A stretch of 64,000 nt of DNA, taken from Otis tarda (Eukaryota > Chordata > Aves > Otidiformes > Otididae). A program made the translations under genes and the position numbers. The notes under the pieces were generated by a model that saw nothing but the letters and a program-made list of their open reading frames with translations, was not told where the DNA came from and did not search any database. This document shows, piece by piece, positions 50,481 to 63,400 of this stretch (its first letter is position 1; every line of letters starts with the position of its first letter). The stretch covers positions 16,448,001-16,512,000 of the forward strand of contig CM048560.1 of NCBI GenBank assembly GCA_026413225.1, read 5' to 3'.

Positions 50481-53431
50481 CCCCAAAAGGTAAGTATGAT
50501 AAAACAGGCTAATTAACATCAGACAATTTCACTAAGCTACTACCAATAGGTAAAATTCAGAGTAAAATACATAAAAACATTGTTAAAGTCTGAAAGGATC
50601 ATTGTTCTTAATTCTGCATAGAGTTGTAACATTAAATGAGTGGCTTGAGTTTGAATCGGTGGGATTGTGTAAGTAATTATTTGGGGATACAGCTGAATGC
50701 CACAGACTTCAGTCTAGGGATGATTCTATAAAATGTACGTTATAAAAATACTGTTTCCCATAATGGAGTAGTGAAAGAAAATTCAATGTGACAAGAAGTC
50801 AGATTTTACTGTCTTACTTGTCTGATTCTCCATAATAAAATACATGCTCATACCTGCTTTTAATTTAACTTCAACTTCCTTATATGCTTTCTTGTCCTAC
50901 CACATATATTGGTTTCAAAATATAAACTGAGGTCAACCGTATCTGTCCCTGTAGAAAATGCAATATGCACTCAAAAACCATGATCGTCAGAAATTGTTAG
51001 CAGAAAAATAAGTATAGTGTTTAAACATGTTGCTGGACACATTTGAGTATAAAGTACGTTTATAGCATATAGAATAATGTAAATATATTGTGACATCATT
51101 TTAATCATATGCAGTATGTCTCATGATCATTTTAATTATGTAGACTTTGTTCAGGTATTTGAAGATTTTAATGTGTTAAACATTACAGTGATTTTTAAAA
51201 TAGTAACAGCAGTTGTGACAAGTCAAACTCTTATTTGGGTGTATTTTTATTTAGATTTACCTTCACAGAATAGTTATGTGAGGTATAAAAATCGGTGCTC
51301 CTAAAGGCAGTAAGCATAATGATAAAGAGTGAACAGAACTCACCATATGGAACCAATATGCACCTGAAAAATAGTTAAAAACAGTTGTTTTGCAGAGCAC
51401 AAATGATACTTCTTTAAGGCATCGTTACGACAGTCAGTGGTATCTCTTCTAAAAGAAAGAGTATCTTGCATTACCTCTTTATGTCACCCCTTCTGCTTTT
51501 TATGTAGAATTAAGAGAGCAGTATCATCTCAATCATTCTACTGACAATATTTACACAATACTCATGGAATGAGATCCATGAATGCTTGTTTTTTTCGGAA
51601 ATGGAAAAGGAGGTACTACTCAGGGTAAAATTCACTTCCTGCAGAGGACTACCAACACATTGAATGTATTGAAGGCTTACATGAGAATAAACTGAGGCAC
51701 ATACAGTGTGCTGATAGTTTGCAGTGATTAAGTTCAACCTGACTGAAAAAAATCAGATAGAAAAAGGGCAGTATTTGATCTTTAAACCTGTAGGAGGTTT
51801 TATTTTATCTGTCCAAGCCCTCCCTGTTCTCCCAGTGTTGCAGGTCTTTGTCTCTATGTGCTCTTGACAGATGTTTCAGATGAAGTGGGCTGGGGTAAGG
51901 ACTCCATCCCTGCCAAAACCAGGATAAGACTCTTAAGTGACAGGGGCCCTTGCGGCCCTTTTGTCTCCCATCTTTCTCTAGGCAGTGCTGATCACTGTTG
52001 CTCTTCCCTGTGGTTGTGAAGTGACTGGAAAAGCTGTGCTACTGTTAACCTGCAGTGTGTCCTGTTCTTAAGAAGAGGTCCCAATCCAGACAGTTTATAC
52101 CAGTTAGGGAGAGTTGTTTCTCAATTTGCTTTAGTATGCTGCCTACCACACTGAAACACTACACTTTCATTCTGATCTTGTGGGATGTGCTTTGAGTGTT
52201 CCTGAATCTGACCTCCTTTTAAATGGATTGTTATGTGCCAGGACTTGAGGGGCACATCTGATCGGTGGTATGTGAAGTGTTACACATTTTGCAGAAATGC
52301 CATAGATTATCCATAGTTCTTTCAAATATAATGAAAGTGCCTAGATATAATAGCAAGGAGTTTTGTCCTGTATTTAACATATACTACGTGAAGCTACCAT
52401 GATGATGATACAGACTGTCCTTTTGATTGACGCTACATGGAAATTTCTACATTTTAGATAGCTGAGCATAGGGAAAATGCAAAACATCTTGTTTTGAAGG
52501 GTGTAAGGGTATTTTGTTTGTATAAATGAAAGAATGTTTCTTTTGTAACTGTGAAACTTCCTATTAAAGGATGCATATAACTTTCAGAATGAAAAGATGC
52601 TTGTAACTGTAAATGGCGATGATATATTTGCTGCTCTGCCACCCGTTTAGAGGCAAAACCTACTTATGAGGCTTTATTAAGTGCAAATAATTCCCATGGC
52701 TTCAGCACGGAAGAAACAGCTGCAGAATATATTCTGATTTGCACATAAATGACATGACTTCTGTTCAGAAAAGGATATTGAAAAATACATACTTCTGCAG
52801 TGAAAACCTGATAGTCACACATATTAAGGTCAGCTTGTGTAACTTTTTTTAAGCTGTTGCATGTTGATACCCAATCACACTTCCAGCTAGGTTCAGGCTC
52901 TATCAGTTGTGCCCACTATGAAATTGTGAGTTTCTTCTTTTGAGCTAATTAAGCTATAATTTGTAGAAATAGATTCCAAAACATTTATCTCAACAGTTTA
53001 TGCACTTAAAAGTGCTCAGAATATTCATCAATCCAAGTGGACAACTCCCAAACTTGGTACTTTTCCTTATCTTCAGTACTGTGAATTTGTGATACGAGGG
53101 AATTCCTATTGTTTAGGTTGACAGAAAAAGTTCTGCTAACTTGCTCTAGTCACTTTAACAAATGGTTGGATATAATTAAAGCAGACACAAGGATTCTACT
53201 TTACTGTCCCAAATAGTTTCCTCAGGTTATCTTTTCTGTTTCTAAAATTGCTACCTGTCATAGGCCACCACTGACCAATTGAGCTGCCTGGCCAAAACAA
53301 ACACCAAGTGTTTCAAAGCTAAAGCTATATATGCCATTTTATCTCAGTTGTTCCAACTTGCTGCACAAATTCTCTAAAATATATTTATTTCAGTAGAAGT
53401 ATAACTCTAGATTATTTTAATAATGAACTGT

Positions 53432-54499
53432 TGTCATAGTTTAGTCCTGCTCAGGACCAAGCTACAGTTTTTCATTCACTCTCCCCACCTTCTGAGGGAA
53501 TGGGAGAGAGATAATTTAACAAAGAGCTCAAGCTTTGAGATAAAGACAGGGTGAGATCATTCAAGTTACCATTATGGGCAAAACAGACCCAACTTGGGGA
53601 AAACTATTTCAATTTATTATTAATAAAACCAAAGCAGAATAATAAGGGAGAACAAAGACAACTTTCCCCCACCTCTCCCTCTTCCCAGGCTTAACTTCAT
53701 TTCAAGTTATCTCCACCTCCTCCCCCTCTGCCCCTGAGCAGAACAGGGGGAATAGGGAATGGGGGTTGCGGTTAGTTCATCACAGATTGTTTTCTGCTGC
53801 TCCTTCCTCCTTGGGGAAAGAAGTCACATTCCTCTCCTGGTCCACCGTGGAGTCCTTTCCCACGGGGTGTGGTCCCTCAGGAACCAGCTGCCCCAGCACG
53901 GGCCCTCCATGGGCCACAGCCTCCTTTGGGCATCTGCCTGCCCTGACGTGGGGTCCTCCACAGGCTGCAGGTGGATCTCTGCTCTTCTGTGGACCTCCAT
54001 GGGTTGCAGGGGGACAACCTGCTCCACCATGGGCTGTACCACCGGCTGCAGGGGAATCTTAGCCAGAAGCAACTTTACTGCTCCCCCTCCTTCTTCACTG
54101 ACCTCGGCGTCTGCAGCCATTCCTCTCACAAGGAATTCTTCACAATTGGCTCAGGCAGACGCCTCTCGTTCTCTTCACATCTCTCCACTTCTCTCGGCTA
54201 GGCAGGGCTGAGTCAGGCCCAGACAGCCGCCCACCAGGAGGCCAGAGGGTGAGGGCCGCAAGGCCACCAGGGCTCGCGCCTCCCCCTCTCTGCTCTTGCT
54301 TCTTCACTTTTTTTAATATATTTTCCCCTTCTTAAATACATTATCACAGAGGTGTTATCACTGTCACCAACTGGCTCAGCCCTGGCCAGTGGCAGGTCCA
54401 CCATAGACCCAGTCGAGTCCACCAGACAAAGGGGAAACTTCTGTCAGCTTCTCGCAGAAGCTGTCACTGCAATTCCCTCAGTTACACAAAACCAGCACA
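53432..54499 (-). mobile_element. Solo LTR of an avian endogenous retrovirus
   Basis: A 1068-bp element with terminal TGT...ACA and a perfect 5-bp target-site duplication, ACTGT at 53427-53431 and 54500-54504. Sense reads on the minus strand: the end AAACCAGCACA is the reverse complement of the start typical of a widespread bird LTR group, a TATA-like TATTTAAG lies near 54332-54339, and a poly(A) signal (TTTATT on +) at 53613-53618. No internal retroviral sequence and no second LTR are present, so this is a solo LTR left by recombination. A 5-bp duplication suits an ERVL-like (class III) origin, though some other classes also make 5 bp. The middle (about 53840-54060) contains degenerate repeats around CTCCATGGGCTGCAG-like words. 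Open frames across it are not genes. Confidence 0.88.
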
Positions 54500-54504
54500 A
54501 CTGT

Positions 54505-57500
54505 CTTCAATGTAGTAGTGATCTAATTGCTGAACTCCAATGTTACACTATTCAGCGTGGCTTCCGCACCAATATTTGTACAGAGCGTAGGCACCAGCAA
54601 AGCCAAGCTCTGCAGAACAGACCTCTGCCACCCCCAGGAAGCTGACAGAGCTCCCCCAGATCCTTGGGAAGTCAGCTAGTGTGAGAGAAAACAAACACAG
54701 GATTCCAGTCAACAACTAGCCACTTCCCTCCCTGAAGGACTGTGACTGTGACTTTGCAATGGAGTGCTCAGCCTGCCATTTACTGACAGGCTCCTACTGC
54801 TTCTAATGTAAATATAAGATGTTAGAGAGCCAGGCAGTCAAGGGTTTGGAAGAGGCCTGCCAATCCTTGATTTTCAAATCCTTGCTTGGCAAAGGCCTTA
54901 CTGAGCTGAATGCCATTGCCAGAAGTGATACGTTTTCTGCTCAGAGAGACTGATTGGCCACAGTGAATTGTTGTTAGTGTGAACGCCTCTTGAAGAGGCT
55001 AGATACTGTTTAGTAAAGAAAAACTGAAAGTAGTGCTGTCTAAAAACTTGGATGTGCAGGTCAGAACTTCCTTCATATCAATTTCTTTCAGTTTATAAAG
55101 GCTATTAATTTATCTGAATGAAAATGAAGTGGTAGAGTTTATTACTAGGATTCCAATTTTTTTTTTTCTAGTTGTGTTGTAATATTTTAGCTGTTGTGGT
55201 CCAGATTTGTTAGGTTAATGAGTGCAGAAAATAAACTTATTTTATCCCAAGGCTCCATTCTTGCATCATGAGGTTGTTGTGCCTAGCTGGGAATTTCTAC
55301 TCAAAGAATAATCACCTAGCAGCTGGATCATTAACATTTTCAGTATTTCCTCAATTACAAAGATTTTAGGCTCTGAGATCAGTTGGATGGTTTCTAAAAA
55401 TTTTACTAATAGATGTAAATGGAGCATTTACCAAAACATCAGCACATTATCAAATAATTTTATTTCAAAAGTATAGCAGTAGAAGTGAGTAAGAAAGTGT
55501 GGGCTGTGAAATAGATCTGCTTATCTTGTGGTGTATCAGAGATGCATTTCAGAGACTGGAGGTTTCCTTAGTGAGGAAACTAACCTGTATTAGGAAGAGA
55601 AGAGGTACAAGTGGATCCCTCTCCCTCTCTTGGGTGTGATTGTCTCAGGCAACCATATTAGCAGAAGCTTAGATGCATTCTTAGTTCCTGGAACAGATTT
55701 GCTGAAGTGACAATGCATACTGAGGATGATAGTAATAAAATGGGCAATGTGTTCTGGAAGAAAATAAGTTGGCAGCTTGGAATGGTGGTAAACAGCTTCA
55801 GATAAGCATAGGGTTCAATAGAATTTAGTCTCCGTCCATAGACTTTATAGCAGCCGATCAGAAGTGCTCTTTCAGTTCAGGCAGTTAATAATATCTCGGC
55901 ACTGTAGCTTAAGGGATACAATTTTCAAAATTATTGTAGTGTGGGACCGATAAATTTCAGCACAAAGAAAGCAGTATTCCATATAATTTATTTCAGATTT
56001 CCATCCAGGATATGTTCTGACACTCTACATGAAAATCAAATTGTCCATGTAAAATGGTTTTCAGGTGATAAGTTGACCCCTGGGGTTTTAGTAAAATAAT
56101 AGATTCAGAATTCTATCTGACTCTCCAATCTATAGAAGCTAGTTATCAGCTGTTTGAAGGATTTGATAAGAAGGAGGGGGAAAAAGAGAGCTTTTGTTTA
56201 GTGACATTTTTCTCATTAATGGGGCAATGTCAGAATCACAAACTCCTCCTGGATTTGGTAGTAAATACTCTGCTGACATGTGTTTTGGGATGTGTTTGTT
56301 CTGTGTGAGGAGTGTCTGTGTCTAATCCTCTGTGATATGCATATGGAACAAGGAATATTTCTAATAGACAGGTACAGCCCTTCAAAAGATAGGGCATTTA
56401 GTATGCCACCATCTGGCCATCATTTTTAAATGCATTCTATCACCAGAGACTATCTCTGCAGAAGTTTTCCAGGAGAATTACTGTCTTATGGTGCCTAGGG
56501 AAACACTAGAAGAATAACATAAACATTTTTCCTGCCAGCATTCTTTAGTATTTAAATGTAGCGCAAAACAAACAGTAACCTGAAAAGAAATGAAGTATTA
56601 GTTTAAGTTCTTGTCTGAACACTCTTATAGGACCTGCTGTACTTTTTTTCCTAGTTTTGTTGGTTTATTTAATTGTATTTTCTTGAGAATACATATGGGT
56701 AGTTCATACTCTACCGTGTGGCTTCACTGTTACTTTAAGCAGATCCAAAGTTCGGTAGAGGCTTTGTTGCATTTTGTTTTAGTAGTTGGGTGTATCTGCA
56801 TGTGCATGCGTATGAAATCCAGCACTAGTAAGTAACAGGGGAAAGGTGACGGTAAGATAGAACTAGTCATAGCAACAGAAGAAGAACCTTGCCTAATAAA
56901 ATGCTAAAAGCATGTTTGTGTTTAGTGCAGCTGAGTCCCTCTGAATTTTGAGCAAATACTTCCTGCTTTTTACAAACAAGTGTACTGAAGAAAACTTGAC
57001 TTGTCTACAATCTGTGTAAAGAAAAACGATTGTTTCAAAGAAAAATCCGAGTTCTTCACTTGATCCTCATGTTAACCAGTGTCCTGGATTTTCCCTGCTT
57101 GTGTTTGTGATTAATATTTCATTTGCTACAGTACTGGCTGTTACACTCTGTAGCTGGGACTTTTGCTGGGCATGAAGAAGGCTGCAAGAAGGGTGCCTGC
57201 TTGCCTCCTGTGTTCTGGGTTTCTGGGGGAAGAGGCAGATGTCTTCTCCTCTGAGAGGAGGAACTGAGCAGCACTCAGGGGTGGGGACATCTGGTACTCG
57301 CAAATGGGGTAGAGAAGGGAAATGCAGTGAGCCAAGATCTTATAGGCAGCGTTGTAGAGGAGCTGGGATTTTGCTTGTGGGACAGAGCCAAGTTTTAGAA
57401 GTGACAGGAGAAAGGAGAGTTCCCTAGAGCAGGGTGAGGGATGTCTGTGATGCTCTGTGAACCATCTGGAAATTTTCAGATTGGTAGTAAGACTGGAAAG

Positions 57501-59815
57501 AAAGAGTTACTCTGCAGTGACACAATGGGGAGATTAATTTTCAAGCTTTTCTATTTAATCTAGCTCTCCAACAGATCAGACTTCTCATGATTTAAAGAAT
57601 AATTCTGTCCTGCCATTCTAATAACACCTGCTCTTAGAAATCTGGATTCTGTGGGTATGCTTATCAGAAGGAAAAGCTTCTACCCTAAGAGAATTGCTAA
57701 TTCAGGGTCCCTGTGGATAGGATCAAAAAGAGCTAACTACTCTTAAACCTTGCCTTTTTCTGGTTTTGTTTGTTTAATTTTAGCTTTATGGAGATAATTG
57801 GGTGCTGGTCCTGCAAGTGGACAAGTTGTAACAGATGTGGGACAGGCCTCTTCACTCACTTAAGTGTACTCCTGCTCACTCCAGTATATATGAGCTCTAT
57901 GGAGGTCTGCTGGAGTGTGCTTAAAAGCAAAGTGTCTGTCACATTCTTAAAGTGCTTTCCTTCTGGAAGAGCAGATCTGAGGACCAGAAGAGTTTATGAG
58001 TAACTCTGACTTCTGCTATTGGCTGGATTTAATCTGCATTAATGGTTTCCAAAGTAGCTATATATTCTCCTTTGGGTTGTTTGTTACTCTGAGACTGATT
58101 TGAAAATGTGTCATCCAATTTCAAGGTTTCAGGTGTTAGCACTGAAACATTAACCTATCCATTGAGGTAATTATTAAAAGGTTTGTATTTGTGGCCCCAT
58201 TAATTAATTAATAGGCCATACCTTTTGCTTACTTGAAGCCCTGTAAGAAATTATTTCCTTTCCTGGGGTAGGATGATGTGCAAAAGGAAGTGAAGTATCT
58301 ATTTATTTCATACCTTTTGCACGTTCTGGAAATGCTAGCCTGATGCTGTAGCTGCATAAGTGTTCACTGAAAAACCTGTGACTGCACACATAGGCAGAGC
58401 TGGTGTTAGACATGGAAACATGATGCAGGCCTGCAAGGAAAGCCACAGGGCTCTGGATCAGGGAAGGCACACAGAGCAGCCACGTGTCCAGCATCAGCCT
58501 TCTCAGAGCAGCTTGCCCCAGGACAAGGACAACAATCCATTCCCCCAACATGGTAAGATTACTGAGGAAGTCTCTCATAGATATGTTTTTATGAAAAAGT
58601 CCCTCCCATAACTTTTAATGTAAGACTGGGGCATCTGGCGTAAGACTTTTAATTCAGTTAATCTCATAACTTAAAAAAAAAAAAAGAGAGAGAAAAAAAT
58701 GGACAAAGTATTGCCTCCTTCAGAGGCACAGCTTTAGGAACCGTCTGTTGCTTACGTGAAGCACTGAGGCTTCTGAAGCAGTGTAGGCATGTTAAGTTAG
58801 GGATGTTCCTCACATCTCTTACCTGTTTTTTTCCCTGTCTCTTCTACGGACAAACTTTATGCAGATGCCATGTTTTCTACTGGTAAGACAAGGTTGTGCT
58901 GACTGGCGGGACATTTTTGGAAGTTAGTATGACTGCATGTGAAGACATGGGAACCTAACCAGTAATGAAAGTACTCACTGAGAGTGTAGTTCTGTGTTAA
59001 GCGTGTTCTGGCAGAAAAGCTTGTTGATGCCGCTGGCTGCTGAGCCCTTCTGCCCTGTGCCACTCACCTGTTGTGCCAATCCAGTTGTTCTCTAGAGTTG
59101 TGTGAAATTACTTAAAACAAATGTGTGAGAAATCTCCATCCCACCCCCCTCCTTTTGAGAAGCTTGTCTCTTATCTCTTGGAAATCCTGTTACTGCTAGG
59201 AAAAAGTGCATGTGTGCAAAGAGCAAAGCAGACTAAAATATTATCTTCCACAGTTACAGTTCAGTCATCCTTAAATTGGAAAATAGCCTTTGTTTCAAGT
59301 ATGACAAGTGAACTACATAACATTAATAAAACAGAGATCCTAAATCCTGCTTGGAACTGCCATTGGCAGCTATTGATGAATTTTCAGTTGTATTTTTTAT
59401 TTGTAGCTTAGTAATAACTCACCAAGATGCAGTTCTGCTTGTTAGCCTTAGAGGAGGTTGAAAGTGGTTGGGATGCTCCAAGATTCTATTCCAGCATCAC
59501 AGCCCTCCACGTTGCCTTGAAACTGTGCAGGGTTTTGTATCTCTAGTGAAAGAGCTGAAAAAAAGAGCAGCATTAAACTTACATTTCCAGTTGCTGTGCG
59601 GAATGGGAAATGAGCTCTTTGCCACCAAGTGGAATTGGTAATATAATGTCAAGTACTGGCTAGCATCTGTAACCGTGTGTGCCTTCCCACAGACTCTGAC
59701 AAGCGATTGCAGAACATACTTCTTCAAGAAGGTCGTTGAGGAACACAACGCCCAGGATGCACTGCACACTGAGTGTTTTAACACATCCTTCGCATACGCC
59801 TCATATTGGACATTT
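54505..59815. other. Intergenic region
   Basis: No recognised exon, repeat family or RNA gene on either strand. An A-rich/GA-rich simple stretch lies at 58673-58699. Open frames of 60-96 codons here resemble no known protein. Confidence 0.65.
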
Positions 59816-59819
59816 CTTC

Positions 59820-60400
59820 TTCTTAATTACGCTCAACCGCCGGCCGGAGGCGCATCGCCCACCCGCCTCGCAGAAGCTGGAAGGCCGCGGAAAGGCGCCG
59901 TCCCGTACGACGGCCGTGCTGCGCGGCGCCCGTCCCGCCGGCATACGGGTGCTCAAAGGCACGGCCGGGCCCAGCGCTCAGACAGCCCGCTCTCCGCGCT
60001 CTCTCTCGTCGCTGCGCGGGACCAGGCCCGGGGGCACCGTGCTGCGGCACATTCGGGATTCGTTACCCGCCGCTGTGGGCGGCCCGCCCGCCCCTGGGGA
60101 GCGCAGCGGAGGCGCGGCGGGCCGGGCCTGGGGCAGGCCGGGCCTGGGGCGGGCCGCCGGGCCCCGTTTCCTGCAGCCCCCTCCTGTCTGGCGGACGTCG
60201 CCATGGAGACGGGCGGGCCGGGCCCGGCCCGGCGGGCGGGGCGCGGGGCGGCAGCCATCTTCTCTGCCGCCTGCCAGCGGGTCGTCGGCCGAGGGCGGGC
60301 TGCGTGCCCAAGACCCGCTGGTGGGTTAGCTTAGCTGATGGCACTGGCGTGTTACTGTGCCCGCCACCTCGGTGTGAGTAGCACCGGGTGCAAGGTGAGT
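59820..60400. promoter_or_regulatory. CpG island, candidate promoter/first exon of the gene downstream of HFM1
   Basis: Composition switches sharply at about 59828 to strongly GC- and CpG-rich and decays after about 60330. Several GC boxes (GGGGCGGGCC, GGGCGGGGCGCGGGG) and a YY1-like GCAGCCATCTTC near 60251 are visible. A near-perfect + strand donor, CAAG|GTGAGT (GT at 60395), lies at the right edge, as expected for a first exon transcribed rightward. ZNF644 is the usual vertebrate neighbour after HFM1 in this orientation and starts with non-coding exons, so it is the leading candidate, but no ZNF644 coding sequence is visible. An ATG in good context (GCCATGG at about 60200) opens a short frame ending at 60334; it matches nothing known. 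The YY1-like site reads in sense on the minus strand, so a divergent transcript is possible. Confidence 0.7.
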
Positions 60401-63400
60401 TTGAGGTATTGCAAAGCTTATGCTGTAACTGGACCATGGTGTATTTCACTGTATTTATCCAAGGACCTCTCCAGTCACCGCAGTATGAGATGGTGGAGCT
60501 CTTGGAGGGCTGGGGTCCCCCAGAGACTTGCAGGCTGGGACCCTGGGCTACCACTGCTGCTTCCCCGGCCTGTGAGGGATCTGCTGGCTGGCACGCAGCT
60601 GGCCTGAGGCAGGTGTTTACGGACCCAAAAGAGGGGTGCCTAATGAAGGTAGCCCCTTTAGGTACCCCCTAAAGAGGGGTACCTAGTGAACACTCGTACA
60701 AAAATGCAATTTAAAAGAAAAGGTGAGAACTATACTATAGCACTGTCAAAAGCTGTAATTTTAAATGGTGAAAAGCCTCAGTAACTGTGGGCTTGAAGTG
60801 TATTTTAATAAAAATTATTAAATCATTAAACAAGGGACGGACCTGCTGTAGAGGGGAAGGTTAGCAGACCATTCTCGTGATTTTTCCAGGCGTGGGAGTC
60901 GTGTGACCCACCTCAGAGCTGGAGTTCCCTGATGACTGTTTTGCTTTGTCATTGTTCCCGATCCAGTGCGAACTGAGCCAGCCAGGAGGGGAGGGCCACC
61001 ATTTTGTCACCTTCTTTTCAGCTGCTGCATTACACTCACTGCTGCAGCATAGAGCCATCTTCACGTGCGTTTCTTCTCTGTGCAGAGCCCATCTGTGTGC
61101 CTGCCTCCAGCCAGCTGATCATCCTTTATCATGTGGAAAAGAAGAGAAGGAAAAGTGCCTTTTCCTTAATGCAGAAATATGTTATGGGATTATTTTTTTT
61201 GTCTCAGAATTTGTTATCTCCTGAAAAGGAAACTGCATGCCCAAAGCAGCTGTTGGGCTGACCTCCCTTCCCTACATGCGTGGCCCCAGTTGCATGCTGG
61301 TGGGGGGAAGGGAGAAGTGGTAAGACTTTGCTTTGCTCTGCTGCCCTGTCCTGTCCTGACTGGGTTTGGCTCAGCAGCTGGGGCCTGAGTGGCCGGTGGT
61401 GAGTCTCAGCCTGGGGAAGGCTTGGGTGTGCCCGCAGTTGAAGGGGGGCTGCACACAGACCCTTCCCTACAGGGGAGCTGCGTCAGCACGTGGACTGGTA
61501 TCTTCACATTCCCTTTCAGAGTTCATAAGATGTTAACTTTCAAAGGGAGGTCCCCCCTGTATTTATGTCAGTGATTTTGGGTTTTAAACTATTCATGCAT
61601 GAAAAATGACTGTAGGAACTGTATACTCCCAGGTGTGAATAATGACTATATGGGAACAGAGATTACAGCAGTTTTGCACTGAGACTGCTGTAGTTTACAT
61701 GCTCTCTTTGGGAACGTTATGAAACGTTTTTAAATGCTGGTGCATGTTAATGCACTGATTTCAATCAGTCTTTTTTTGTCCCTTTTGGATTTGTTCAACT
61801 TAAGAGCTAGCATGTCTCATGTTTGCTCTAAGATATGCCTAGCAAATTAGGCAAATTAAAAAATGCATGCAAAAATATGGTGCTGTGCACATGTATCAGG
61901 TTTGTTATTTATTAATAGACTCCAATTTCCATACGATAGACTATTTTTTTTACTTTGGCTCAGTGGATAGTTTATTCAAATTACATGTAGTTTAACAGCT
62001 TTGAAATCTGTTTTTGCTTTTCTTATGCATAGAGACATGGATTCTGTTTCAGGTTTTAATTAAACGCTACACTGACTTTAAAGATTCTATTGTCCTTTTC
62101 ATTTAAATAGGATTTTTGTTAGATCTTTAACAAGACCTCAGTGGGGCAATAAATCTAAGCAATTGTCCTTATTAGGAGTAGATTATCCTCAAGAGATGGA
62201 AAGTCACAGAAGTAACTAAAACCATTTGTAGAGACTAAACTAAGGCTTTTTCTTCCTAAACATTAAACAGACTTGTGAATGACTTGCTTGGGCGCTCAAA
62301 TTAAATTAAATGATATTTTGTTTATTTTTCACATTTTCAGTGTAGGCTATTTGCATTTACTTAAACTTTGAGTTTTACTGAGCAAAATTCACTCCTGGGT
62401 AAGGATCCTTACTTTCAGTGTACAGGCTGTAAATGAAACTCTCTATATCCTGCTATTTCTTTTGTTAGTAACCCTTGCAACATTCGTAATTTATAGGACT
62501 CACTGACCTAGTGAGTGTATTCTTAATTCATCGTATTTGCCACAGTAGACGAGTCTTGGTTGAGGAATTAGTCTTGCATTTGTCCCACATCCCAGCCAAG
62601 TAGAACTGCAGAGTATGTAGCAATGTGCAGCTTGTCCAAAGATCTCCTCAGCTGCTAGACTAAAACCACAAGTTCTTAGTCAGAGAAAACGTGCCACAAA
62701 ACCAACAGTTCTGCCTAAGTTTGGCCTTCACGTGTTTATGTACTGCTAGGAGGTGAAAGGGGATTTGACTCTGATAGTTCTTTGTGTTTCAGCTGTTTGC
62801 TTCATTTGAGGGTATTCTCCATTCTGTAGGTGCTCAGGCCTTTGTTACTGGTTTTAATCATAGGTTGGCTTCTGATGGGACCTGGCCTCCTTTACACACA
62901 CAGTCAAATCCTGAATTTCTGTGGTATGTTTAATTCCCAACTTTGTTATACACAGTACAGTGCAGGGGTTTTTTTAAGCATCCAGTTATTTGGAAGCTCC
63001 GTTTCGTGGTGCCAGGTTCGAGACACTCAATTCTAGGACTTAGTTCTACCCAGAAACCAACAGGCAAAGGCAGAGATGTTGCTCAAGGACATCCTTACAG
63101 TAAGGTGTGTTATGAGACAGGCGGGTTTTTTTCACTGGCTTCTGTTTCTTCGCTGACTGAGCTGCTGCCCTCTGCAGAGCATGCTGCAGGAAGCTCGACT
63201 CCAGGGACACAGCTGCACGTGACCAACCCACGTCCGCCTCCACCGGGAAGGAGGCCACAGCCCTGCTCAGCAGATGAAGACGAACCCTTCTTGGTTCCTG
63301 CAGCTGCATCAGCTCTCAGCCACCAGGTATTTAATGTCTTGAAGCTCTCCTGTCCATGGGCTCCTCTGTCCCTGTCCTGCAGGCTGGCGTCTCTGCAGAG

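Larger units (their letters stand above)
47841..53431. other. Intergenic region
   Basis: No exon or recognised gene on either strand. It holds two diverged copies of an unclassified repeat (48545-48770 and 50248-50480), T-rich runs at 48519-48545 and 50224-50243, and otherwise unremarkable AT-rich sequence. Confidence 0.7.

Noticed and set aside
53759..54645. Several overlapping open frames (up to 150 codons) on both strands
   Set aside because: They fall in or across the GC-rich solo LTR and its edge. Their repetitive Cys/Trp/Gly-rich translations come from the LTR's internal repeats.
59675..60554. Open frames up to 219 codons over the second CpG island
   Set aside because: They are overlapping, low-complexity and present on both strands at once, as expected from base composition.
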